Shown here: piece after piece, positions 42,678 to 48,688 of the stretch
How positions within the stretch are numbered: the first letter of the stretch is position 1
How the letters are laid out: the number at the start of each line of letters is the position of its first letter
Source: Holophagaceae bacterium
GTDB lineage: Bacteria; Acidobacteriota; Holophagae; Holophagales; Holophagaceae
Assembly: GCA_025357545.1 (NCBI GenBank)
Contig: JANXPB010000202.1
Coordinates: 1-48,688 of the forward strand
Length of the DNA stretch: 48,688 bases
Direction: 5' to 3'
Position numbers and translations under genes: made by a program
Notes under the pieces: generated by a model
Databases searched by the model: none
What the model was told of the DNA's origin: nothing
Seen by the model: only the letters and a program-made list of their open reading frames with translations

Positions 42678-43095
42678 AACCCCCATCCCGCAGGGCGAGG
42701 GCCTTCTTATAGGCCGCCAGCACAGCCGTGCGCACGCGGAGGTAACTGCTGTCCGTGACCTTGGTGTTGAAGTTGATGGTGGAGACCACGTACCAACCGC
42801 CATTGGGCAACATCTGGGGGGCGCTGACCTGGATCTGGGGTGGCAGCACGGCCGAGGAACTGCCCTCCCGCAAGTCCGCCGCGAGCCGGTCGGACCAGGC
42901 CTGCAGGGGCGCCACCAATTCCGCGGCGACGGCTTCGCTTTCCGCGGTCACGCGGCCGTACAGCGTGAAGAAAAGCCGCATCTGCGGCGCGTCAATGCTC
43001 GAGTTCAGAAAGCCCGCCAAACTGGCGATCTGCTGGAAGTCCTTCTGCAGGGCGAGCAGTTTGGGACTGGCTTGGATGGGTTGTCGGGCTGCCAT
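42586..43095 (-). CDS. Hypothetical protein
   Basis: A 169-residue soluble protein of unknown family, mostly helical in pattern (LLALQKDFQQIASLAGFLNS; ESEAVAAELVAPLQAW), with a strand-rich middle (PPQIQVSAPQMLPNGGWYVV) and an acidic C-terminus. It is divergent from the CobC-like gene and converges with rdgB, overlapping its last 92 bp. Its ATG start is at 43095 with no obvious SD. Could be a real gene or partly a shadow of the rdgB end; the well-formed N-terminal two thirds favour a real gene. Confidence 0.55.
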   Translation of the reverse strand: MAARQPIQASPKLLALQKDFQQIASLAGFLNSSIDAPQMRLFFTLYGRVTAESEAVAAELVAPLQAWSDRLAADLREGSSSAVLPPQIQVSAPQMLPNGGWYVVSTINFNTKVTDSSYLRVRTAVLAAYKKALALRDGGFNAPVPDLADILPSVELDSSEALAPPAPGD

Positions 43096-43168
43096 TGGCC
43101 TAAGAGTGTCACGAACCGACTGCAGGATTCGCCTATAAAGCCTGGACCATCAAGGCGATGATGGGGGA

Positions 43169-43759
43169 GTGATCCCTCTGTTTCTGATGCGCCACGGCCC
43201 CACCCAGGCTTCCGACCTGGGCGCACCCTTGGGCCGCTCCGATCTGCCCGTGAGCGAGACTGGCCAAAAGGCCTGGCCGGCCATCCGGGCGGAGTTGCTG
43301 GCCTCGGGCATCCGGCGGGTGCTGACGTCGGACATGCAGCGGGCCAAACTCCATGCCCTGGACCTGGGCCTGCCCACCCTAGTGCTGTCCGACCTGGGTG
43401 AACAATCCTTCGGCGATTGGGAGGGCATCCCCTGGCCGGAGATCAAGGGGGCCGAGCCCTTTTTCGCCAATCCCGTGCTGGGCACCCCACCCGGCGGCGA
43501 GAGCTTCGCGCACTGCGCCAGTCGCGCCCTCATGGCCTTCCAGGGCGCCATCGAAGGCGAGGTGCCCACCCTCGTGCTCACCCATGGCGGCCCTTTGCGG
43601 GCCATCCTGTCGCATTTCCTGGGCTTGCCCCTGGAGCGGTCGCTGGATCTGGCCTGGCAGCCCTGGGGGATCACCAAGCTGGAGATCCACAGCTCCAACA
43701 GAGCCATCCTCCGCTACCACAACCGCACCATGCCCACCGGCACAAGCCGACACCCGTGA
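43169..43759 (+). CDS. cobC: Histidine phosphatase, probable alpha-ribazole phosphatase CobC
   Basis: A 196-residue phosphoglycerate-mutase-superfamily phosphatase: catalytic LMRHGPTQ near the N-terminus, SDMQRAKLHA, GDWEGIPWPEI (phosphohistidine partner Glu) and LTHGGPLRAI with the second His. Position immediately upstream of a cobalamin riboswitch and btu genes argues for alpha-ribazole-5'-phosphate dephosphorylation in B12 assembly; a general phosphatase role remains possible. The GTG start at 43169 follows GGGGGA; an internal ATG at 43187 begins directly at MRHG. Confidence 0.75.
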   Translation: MIPLFLMRHGPTQASDLGAPLGRSDLPVSETGQKAWPAIRAELLASGIRRVLTSDMQRAKLHALDLGLPTLVLSDLGEQSFGDWEGIPWPEIKGAEPFFANPVLGTPPGGESFAHCASRALMAFQGAIEGEVPTLVLTHGGPLRAILSHFLGLPLERSLDLAWQPWGITKLEIHSSNRAILRYHNRTMPTGTSRHP

Positions 43760-43799
43760 AGCGGGGTCTGGGCAGCATTTAATGGACTCTGACTACCCT

Positions 43800-44062
43800 C
43801 CCGGTGAGCCTCTGGTTGCCAAAGCTTCGGGACCGTGGAAGGCTGAATCCTTACAACGTGTGCTGGATGCACGGGAAGCCGGTGAGATTCCGGCGCTGCC
43901 CCGCAACGGTATGCACCCCACGAAATTCAGGTTTCATGGGAGGCCCGGCCCGGAAGTGATCTTCTGGAGACCGGCTGGAGTCACTGGCGCGCCGCGCCGG
44001 GAAGGCTCCGGGGAGGTCCAGCGACCCCTGCCGTGTGCGAGCCCGGAGACCGATTCAGGACT
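43800..44062 (+). promoter_or_regulatory. Cobalamin (B12) riboswitch upstream of btuB
   Basis: The core GGAAGCCGGTGAGATTCCGG (from 43874) followed by CGCTGCCCCGCAACGGT matches the conserved B12 box and its flanks, and GAGCCCGGAGACCG near 44039 matches the closing AGTCCGGAGACC element. The arms between are longer than in typical members. It sits between the CobC-like gene and btuB. By family knowledge adenosylcobalamin binding lowers expression of the genes that follow. The outer boundaries are approximate. Confidence 0.88.
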
Positions 44063-44070
44063 AAGACCAC

Positions 44071-44142
44071 CGCCGAGGGAGCGGAGGGTTCCCGCCGCTC
44101 CGGCGAAGCCCTCCCATGCCCTTTGCGTTTCATGCGTGGAGG
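44071..44142 (+). promoter_or_regulatory. Riboswitch expression platform and sequestered SD
   Basis: A stable hairpin pairs CGCC/GGCG (44071-44074 with 44102-44105) and GGAGCGG/CCGCTCC (44078-44084 with 44095-44101). Next, CCTCC (44110-44114) is complementary to the btuB Shine-Dalgarno GGAGG (44138-44142), six bases before the ATG. No T-run is present, so control of translation initiation rather than termination is inferred. Confidence 0.45.
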
Positions 44143-44147
44143 CGTGA

Positions 44148-46127
44148 ATGTCGGCACTTCGGAATTTCACTCGGCTAGGTTTCAGCTTGGCGCTGGGAAC
44201 CAGCCTTTCAGCGGAAGCCCTCGAATCGGAACGGCCCAAACCCAAGGCTGAGGCGGCTGCCACGGTCACGGTCAGCGCCGAAAGTGCGCCCGTGGAGCTT
44301 GCCAAATCGCCCAATCCCGTGAGGGTGCTCGACGCCAGCGCCATCCGGCGCAGCGGCGCGCGGACTTTGGGAGATCTGCTCCAGCAGATATTCCCCGGCC
44401 AGGTGCAGGCCTACGGTGGCCCCGGCGCCGCGGCGAGCTTGTACCTGGGGGGCACCCGGGCCCGGGACGTGGTGGTGCTGTTGGACGGCATCCGCATTAC
44501 CGATGCGGCCGGACTGAATCCTGATTTCGCCACCTACGGCCTCGAAGGCATTGAACGGGTGGAGATCCTGACGGGCCCAGCATCCACGCGCTACGGCAGC
44601 GACACCCACGGCGGCGTGGTGGCGCTCTACTCCGCGGGGCCCAGCAAGGCGGGGTGGAGCGGTGAAGGAGTGCTGGGCCTTGGGAATCGCGGGGTAAAAC
44701 AGGAGCAGTTGAGCCCGGCATTCGGCTGGACCTGTGGATGGGCAAGACTGGATCTGCGCGGCGCGCGGGAAGATCAGAGCACCGAAACCACCCACCCTTT
44801 CCGCAGTACCGGCGCGGCCTTGAGCCTCGGCCAGCAGCTTGGCGAAAACGGCGTCGCTACGTTCATCTACCGCAATCATTTTCAGGGAACGCCCATTCCC
44901 TATGACAGCGACTACCCCGCGCCGAACTACACCTTCACGCGGATCTACACTCCCGGCCGCGAGTCGAGCTTGCGGAACGAGCAGCTCATCGGCAGCTATC
45001 GACAGAACTTCGGCGAGGCTCTGCTGATGGAGTTCAGCTTGGGCCAGAGCCTCCAGGACCGGGTGGAACCGGGCTTCGGTGCCTCCCCCGATCGCTACCA
45101 CAGCCAGCGCAACCAGGGGGTCGCCTCCCTGGCCTGGACGCCCTCGGCCGCCTTGCGGATCTCAGGGATGCTGGACGCCTACCACGAAATTTCCGCCACC
45201 CCCGGGGGCGACCGCGGCGAGGGCCGGCACGTGGCGTTGGGCCTGGAAGGCGCCTTCGACCTTAGCGAATCGCTTCGCCTGGTGGCGAGCCTGCGCGACC
45301 AGAAGGATCGCATCGACTACCGCTTCGATGACGGCAGCGCCGTGCCCGAGCGCTCCAGCAGCACCACCGTGGGCAGGTTGGGCCTCAATTGGGCCCCTGG
45401 GAAAGGGGCTCGCGTCTACGCCAGCTATGGCACCAGCTACAACACGCCCGACCTGTTCTCCCTCACCCACAACCTGAGCAATGGCTTCAGCGACCTCGAC
45501 AACGAGAAGAGCAAGACCCTCCAGGTGGGCGGCAGCGCCGATTTCGGCCCCTGGTCCCTGAAGCTCGAAGCCTCCCGCACCCGCTACGACGCAGTGATTT
45601 TCTTTGTGCCGCTGCCGGGTTTCAAATACCGCTACGACAACGGTACGAACTTGCGGGTGCAGGGTGTGGAGGGGGCGGTCCAGTTCCACCAGGACGCGTG
45701 GTCCCTCGAAGTCTTCGCCCGCAGCCAGGAGGCCCGCAACCAGAGCCAGCCCGAGGCGAAACAACTCCTGTCCGGCGGCGCCATCGGCCGGCCCTTTTTC
45801 TCCGGCGGCCTGCGCGGTGCTGCGACCTTCGGCGACTGGAGTCTTTTCGCACGCTGGTCGTGGGTGGGGTCCAGCTACCAGTATTTCGATGACCTCGGCG
45901 GTGTCGGTGGCGCCCACACGCATTTCAATGATCTGGCCCTGGGCGCCACCTGGAAACTCACGCCGAGCCTGCAACTGGAAGGCCGCGGCGAGCACCTGCT
46001 GCAGCCTGCTTGGTCCAAGGAAGATTGGCTCAGCGGCAGGCGCTTCCGCGAAAACGACGCCTACCTCATCCCCACCTTTCCAGCGCCCGGGCCGACCCTG
46101 ACGCTGAGCCTGCGCTACCGTTACTGA
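44148..46127 (+). CDS. btuB: TonB-dependent vitamin B12 receptor BtuB
   Basis: A 659-residue outer-membrane beta-barrel that imports cobalamin using TonB energy. Signal peptide near the start, then a TonB-box-like segment (AATVTVSA), a plug domain (GDLLQQIFPGQVQAYGGPGA, GTRARDVVVLLDGIRI, IERVEILTGPASTRYG) and a C-terminal barrel ending in the usual aromatic residue (LSLRYRY). The plug GxxxRDVVVLLDG motif fits cobalamin or cobinamide receptors. The riboswitch upstream and btuFCD downstream identify the substrate. GGAGG lies 6 bases before the ATG. Confidence 0.93.
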   Translation: MSALRNFTRLGFSLALGTSLSAEALESERPKPKAEAAATVTVSAESAPVELAKSPNPVRVLDASAIRRSGARTLGDLLQQIFPGQVQAYGGPGAAASLYLGGTRARDVVVLLDGIRITDAAGLNPDFATYGLEGIERVEILTGPASTRYGSDTHGGVVALYSAGPSKAGWSGEGVLGLGNRGVKQEQLSPAFGWTCGWARLDLRGAREDQSTETTHPFRSTGAALSLGQQLGENGVATFIYRNHFQGTPIPYDSDYPAPNYTFTRIYTPGRESSLRNEQLIGSYRQNFGEALLMEFSLGQSLQDRVEPGFGASPDRYHSQRNQGVASLAWTPSAALRISGMLDAYHEISATPGGDRGEGRHVALGLEGAFDLSESLRLVASLRDQKDRIDYRFDDGSAVPERSSSTTVGRLGLNWAPGKGARVYASYGTSYNTPDLFSLTHNLSNGFSDLDNEKSKTLQVGGSADFGPWSLKLEASRTRYDAVIFFVPLPGFKYRYDNGTNLRVQGVEGAVQFHQDAWSLEVFARSQEARNQSQPEAKQLLSGGAIGRPFFSGGLRGAATFGDWSLFARWSWVGSSYQYFDDLGGVGGAHTHFNDLALGATWKLTPSLQLEGRGEHLLQPAWSKEDWLSGRRFRENDAYLIPTFPAPGPTLTLSLRYRY

Positions 46128-46128
46128 A

Positions 46129-46974
46129 ATGGGCCCCCTTCGTTGGCTGGTCTTCCTGCTGCTGGGCGCCACGCTTGTCGCGGCGCCCAGCGGGCAGCTA
46201 CCCCTGCGGGTGGTGTCCCAAACCGTGGGTACCGATGAGCTGGTGCTGGCCCTGGCGGATCCCTCCCAGATCGCCGCCCTCAGCCATCTCGCGAAGGACC
46301 CCACCTACAGCCCCGTCGCCAAGGAAGCCGCCGCCTACCCGACGCTGCAGACCAGCGACGCGGAAAGCATCCTGAAATTCCGCCCGGATCTCGTCCTCAT
46401 CGCCAGCTACACCCGCGCCGAAACCAAGGCTCTGCTGCGGCGGGCCGGTGTGAAGCTCCTCAGCCTTGAGCGCTTCGAAAGCCTGGAGGATCTCTACGCC
46501 AACGCCCGCAGCATCGGCCTAGCCCTGGGCCATGCCGACCGCGCCGAAGCACTGATACGCACGTGGCAGCTGCGGGTCGCCACGTTGAAAATGAAACTCC
46601 AAGATGTAAGGCCCGTGCGCGTCCTGGCCGCCAGCACCTTTCCCTTCACCGCCGGATCGGATACAACCTTCCAGGATGTCTGCGATCACGCGGGAGCCCT
46701 CAACGTGGCGGCCGAAGCGGGCCTCAAGGGCCACCAGCCCACACCCACGGAAAAGCTGCTCACCTGGAATGCCGAAGCGCTCGTGGCCAGCGGCGAGGAG
46801 GGCAGCCGCGTCATCGAACGCCTGCGCGCCCTGCCGTCCTATCGCTTTCTGGCGGCGATGAAGGCCGGCCGGGTGGTGCTGGTGTCGGGCCCGCGCATGG
46901 CCTCCACCGCCCAGGCGCGCCTGGACGCCTACGAGGAATTGGCGCGCGCCCTCCATCCTGAGCGCTTCCGGTGA
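46129..46974 (+). CDS. btuF: Periplasmic B12-binding protein BtuF
   Basis: A 281-residue ABC substrate-binding protein. Signal peptide MGPLRWLVFLLLGATLVAA; then class III binding-protein pattern: LPLRVVSQTVGTDELVLAL, ILKFRPDLVLIASYTRAE, GVKLLSLERFESLEDLYANA, and VVLVSGPRMASTAQARLDAY. It should hand cobalamin from BtuB to BtuCD. One base separates it from the btuB stop. It could bind another chelate, but the gene order argues for corrinoid. Confidence 0.9.
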   Translation: MGPLRWLVFLLLGATLVAAPSGQLPLRVVSQTVGTDELVLALADPSQIAALSHLAKDPTYSPVAKEAAAYPTLQTSDAESILKFRPDLVLIASYTRAETKALLRRAGVKLLSLERFESLEDLYANARSIGLALGHADRAEALIRTWQLRVATLKMKLQDVRPVRVLAASTFPFTAGSDTTFQDVCDHAGALNVAAEAGLKGHQPTPTEKLLTWNAEALVASGEEGSRVIERLRALPSYRFLAAMKAGRVVLVSGPRMASTAQARLDAYEELARALHPERFR

Positions 46975-47948
46975 AAGGGCTCGCCTTCCCCGCTACGCTG
47001 CTGGCGCTCCTGCTGGCGGTGACGCTGGTGGCCTCCCTGGCCTGGGGCGAGGTGCGGCTCTCACCCTCGGAGGTGATCGCCGCCTTGACCGGACAGGGGG
47101 AAGGATTGGCCCGCACGGTGGTGCTGGATTTCCGGTTGCCGCGAGCGCTGGCGGGCCTGGCGGTTGGCGCGGGTCTCGCGGCCTCCGGCGTGCTGATGCA
47201 ATCCTTCTTCCGCAATCCTCTGGCCAGCCCCGGGCTGTTGGGCGTCAGCAGCGGCGGCGCCCTGGGAGCCGTGTCCGCGTTGGCCCTGGGCTGGGCTTCC
47301 ACTTCGATCTTCGCGCTGCTGCTGGCCTCCATCGCCGGAGCTTTCCTGGCGACCTTCGCGGTGATGGCCCTGGCCAAGCGCGAAGCCAGCGCCGAACACC
47401 TGCTGCTGGCGGGCGTGGCACTCAACGCGCTATTCGGCGCGGGGACGAGTTTTATCCTGAACCTCACCGCAGGCCGCTTCGAAGTCTCGGGCCAGATTGT
47501 GTTTTGGATGCTGGGCGGCCTGGAGAACCGCAGCTGGGCCCATGTTGGGATGGTGCTGCCGGGCACCCTGCTGTGCTGCCTCGCCCTGTTCCCCCTGGCC
47601 CGGGCCATGAACCTGCTGTCGCTGGGCGAACAGGGCGCGCAGAGCCTCGGCGTGAACGTGCGGCGCCTGCGGTGGAAGATCGTCATCCTCTCCACGATCC
47701 TCACGGCCCTGGCCACGGCGGTGGGCGGCGTCATCGGCTTCGTGGGGCTGGTGGTGCCCCATGTGCTGCGCCTGGCCTTCGGCCCCGATCACCGGCGCCT
47801 GCTGCCGCTTTCCATGCTGGGGGGCGCGGCCTTCGTCCTGCTCTGCGATGTCATCACCCGCTTCCTTCCGGGCGAATTGCGGTTGGGTGTTGTGACGGCA
47901 CTGCTGGGTGGCCCCTTCTTCCTCTGGATGCTACGGAGGCCGCGGTGA
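46971..47948 (+). CDS. btuC: B12 ABC transporter permease BtuC
   Basis: A 325-residue FecCD-family permease with about ten membrane segments: RLPRALAGLAVGAGLAASGV, MQSFFRNPLASPGLLGVSSG and the cytoplasmic EAA-like loop GEQGAQSLGVNVRRLRW, followed by GFVGLVVPHVLRLAFGPDHR, are diagnostic. The GTG start overlaps the btuF stop (GTGA) by 4 bp, and the end overlaps btuD likewise, so translation is coupled. The window contains only one permease gene; family members work as homodimers. Confidence 0.94.
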   Translation: MKGLAFPATLLALLLAVTLVASLAWGEVRLSPSEVIAALTGQGEGLARTVVLDFRLPRALAGLAVGAGLAASGVLMQSFFRNPLASPGLLGVSSGGALGAVSALALGWASTSIFALLLASIAGAFLATFAVMALAKREASAEHLLLAGVALNALFGAGTSFILNLTAGRFEVSGQIVFWMLGGLENRSWAHVGMVLPGTLLCCLALFPLARAMNLLSLGEQGAQSLGVNVRRLRWKIVILSTILTALATAVGGVIGFVGLVVPHVLRLAFGPDHRRLLPLSMLGGAAFVLLCDVITRFLPGELRLGVVTALLGGPFFLWMLRRPR

Positions 47949-48652
47949 TCCGCGCTGAGGGGATTTCCCTCGGCGAACGGCTGCGGGGCGTGTCGCTGCA
48001 CCTCGCCAAAGGCAGCCTCACCGCCGTCGCAGGTCCCAACGGCGCCGGCAAATCCACACTGTTGCAGGTGCTCGCGGGGCTGCTGAAGGCGGAAGGCAAA
48101 ATCATTTGGATGGGCGAGGATCTGGATCGCATTTCCTTTCCCGTGCGGGGCCGCCGCCTGGCCTGGCTGGGGCAGGATCTCCACGCGGACTTCGCGTTTC
48201 CGGTGCGGGACGTGGTGGCTCAGGGACGCCATGCTTTTGGCGATGACGATGAATTCGTGGAATCAGCCATGCAGTCCCTCGACATCGCGCATCTCGCGGA
48301 TCGTCCGGTGACGCGGCTCTCGGGCGGCGAGCGCCGCCGCGTGTTCCTGGCTCGGGCCCTCGCGACTCAGGCCCCGATCCAGCTCTGGGATGAACCCACC
48401 GCCAATTTGGACGTGCGCCATGGGCTCGATGTCCTACAGCTCGCCACCCACCTTCGAAGCCAGGGTCATGCCGTGCTCATTACCCTCCATGACCTCCGCG
48501 CGGCCCTCTGCTTCGACCAGGTCCTGGTGCTCGACAACGGAAGCCTTGTCGCCAGCGGCCCCCCAGAAGAGGTGTTGACGCCAGAACTGATCCTCCGGGT
48601 GTTCGGTGTGAAGGCGCGCATGGGGCAGGAGATGATCCTCGAACTTCCCTGA
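47945..48652 (+). CDS. btuD: B12 ABC transporter ATPase BtuD
   Basis: A 235-residue ABC ATPase: Walker A AGPNGAGKST, Q-loop LGQDL, signature LSGGERRR, Walker B IQLWDEP, and switch His in LITLHDL. The GTG start at 47945 overlaps the btuC stop; a longer in-frame region upstream lies inside btuC and is not used. It ends the btuB-btuF-btuC-btuD operon, followed by a hairpin at the window edge. Confidence 0.93.
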   Translation: MIRAEGISLGERLRGVSLHLAKGSLTAVAGPNGAGKSTLLQVLAGLLKAEGKIIWMGEDLDRISFPVRGRRLAWLGQDLHADFAFPVRDVVAQGRHAFGDDDEFVESAMQSLDIAHLADRPVTRLSGGERRRVFLARALATQAPIQLWDEPTANLDVRHGLDVLQLATHLRSQGHAVLITLHDLRAALCFDQVLVLDNGSLVASGPPEEVLTPELILRVFGVKARMGQEMILELP

Positions 48653-48663
48653 TGGTGCCGGCG

Positions 48664-48688
48664 GCCAAGGGCGCGGAGCGCCCTTGGC
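48664..48688 (+). terminator. Hairpin at the window edge, likely terminator of btu operon
   Basis: GCCAAGGGCGC (48664-48674) pairs perfectly with GCGCCCTTGGC (48678-48688) around GGA, 11 bp of stem. Any T-run would lie outside the window. Confidence 0.6.

Overview
The window is a high-GC bacterial chromosome segment. Dense ATGA/GTGA operon overlaps, MglA/MglB-type polarity proteins, an MglA-like GTPase next to an FHA-RDD membrane cluster, and a Planctomycete/Acidobacteria-style EF-P point to an Acidobacteriota genome, most likely Holophagae (Geothrix/Holophaga-like). That placement is an inference from gene content and was not tested by any search.

Layout. 1-3.4 kb: glnS and gltX on the minus strand. 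3.5-7.1 kb: an MglA-like GTPase with a long acidic/proline tail, then a co-directional membrane cluster (FHA-RDD, RDD, small membrane protein, DUF2752). 7.2-9.6 kb: a minus-strand operon of a small basic secreted protein, pfkA and a mannose-1-phosphate guanylyltransferase gene. 9.7-14.2 kb: thiC and a convergent CHASE-type hybrid histidine kinase. 14.3-19 kb: two small genes (one DinB-like), moaA, a protein of unknown function overlapping a secreted trypsin-like protease with TPRs. 19-25.8 kb: a 2OG-Fe(II) oxygenase, recA, a ribbon-helix-helix (RHH)-like regulator with a partner gene, a family 2 glycosyltransferase, an aminotransferase, tRNA-Val(CAC), efp and a Crp/Fnr regulator.

25.9-29.4 kb is the accessory part. 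Immediately after tRNA-Asn(GTT) lies a scar of broken sequence: a possible lon tail, a TonB-C-domain gene interrupted by an in-frame TAG, a frameshifted phage terminase large-subunit tail, a truncated tyrosine recombinase on the other strand, an unrecognised low-GC fragment, and then an intact TIGR03067-like lipoprotein. This reads as an old prophage or island that has decayed.

29.5-34.6 kb: deoC-mglB-mglA, a lysine/alanine-rich repeat protein, an NtrC-type response regulator and a secreted DUF4412-like protein. 34.7-37.8 kb: xseB-ispA-dxs, a tightly overlapped isoprenoid operon. 37.9-43.1 kb: a secreted protein, a 5'-nucleotidase family enzyme, a DUF6941-like protein, a ThiF/MoeB-type E1 enzyme overlapping rdgB, and a hypothetical gene.

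43.2-48.7 kb is a vitamin B12 salvage block: a CobC-like phosphatase, a cobalamin riboswitch, then btuB (outer-membrane receptor), btuF (periplasmic binding protein), btuC (permease) and btuD (ATPase). These would capture corrinoid, carry it across both membranes and shut the operon down when B12 is plentiful. No rRNA, CRISPR array or intact mobile element was seen.
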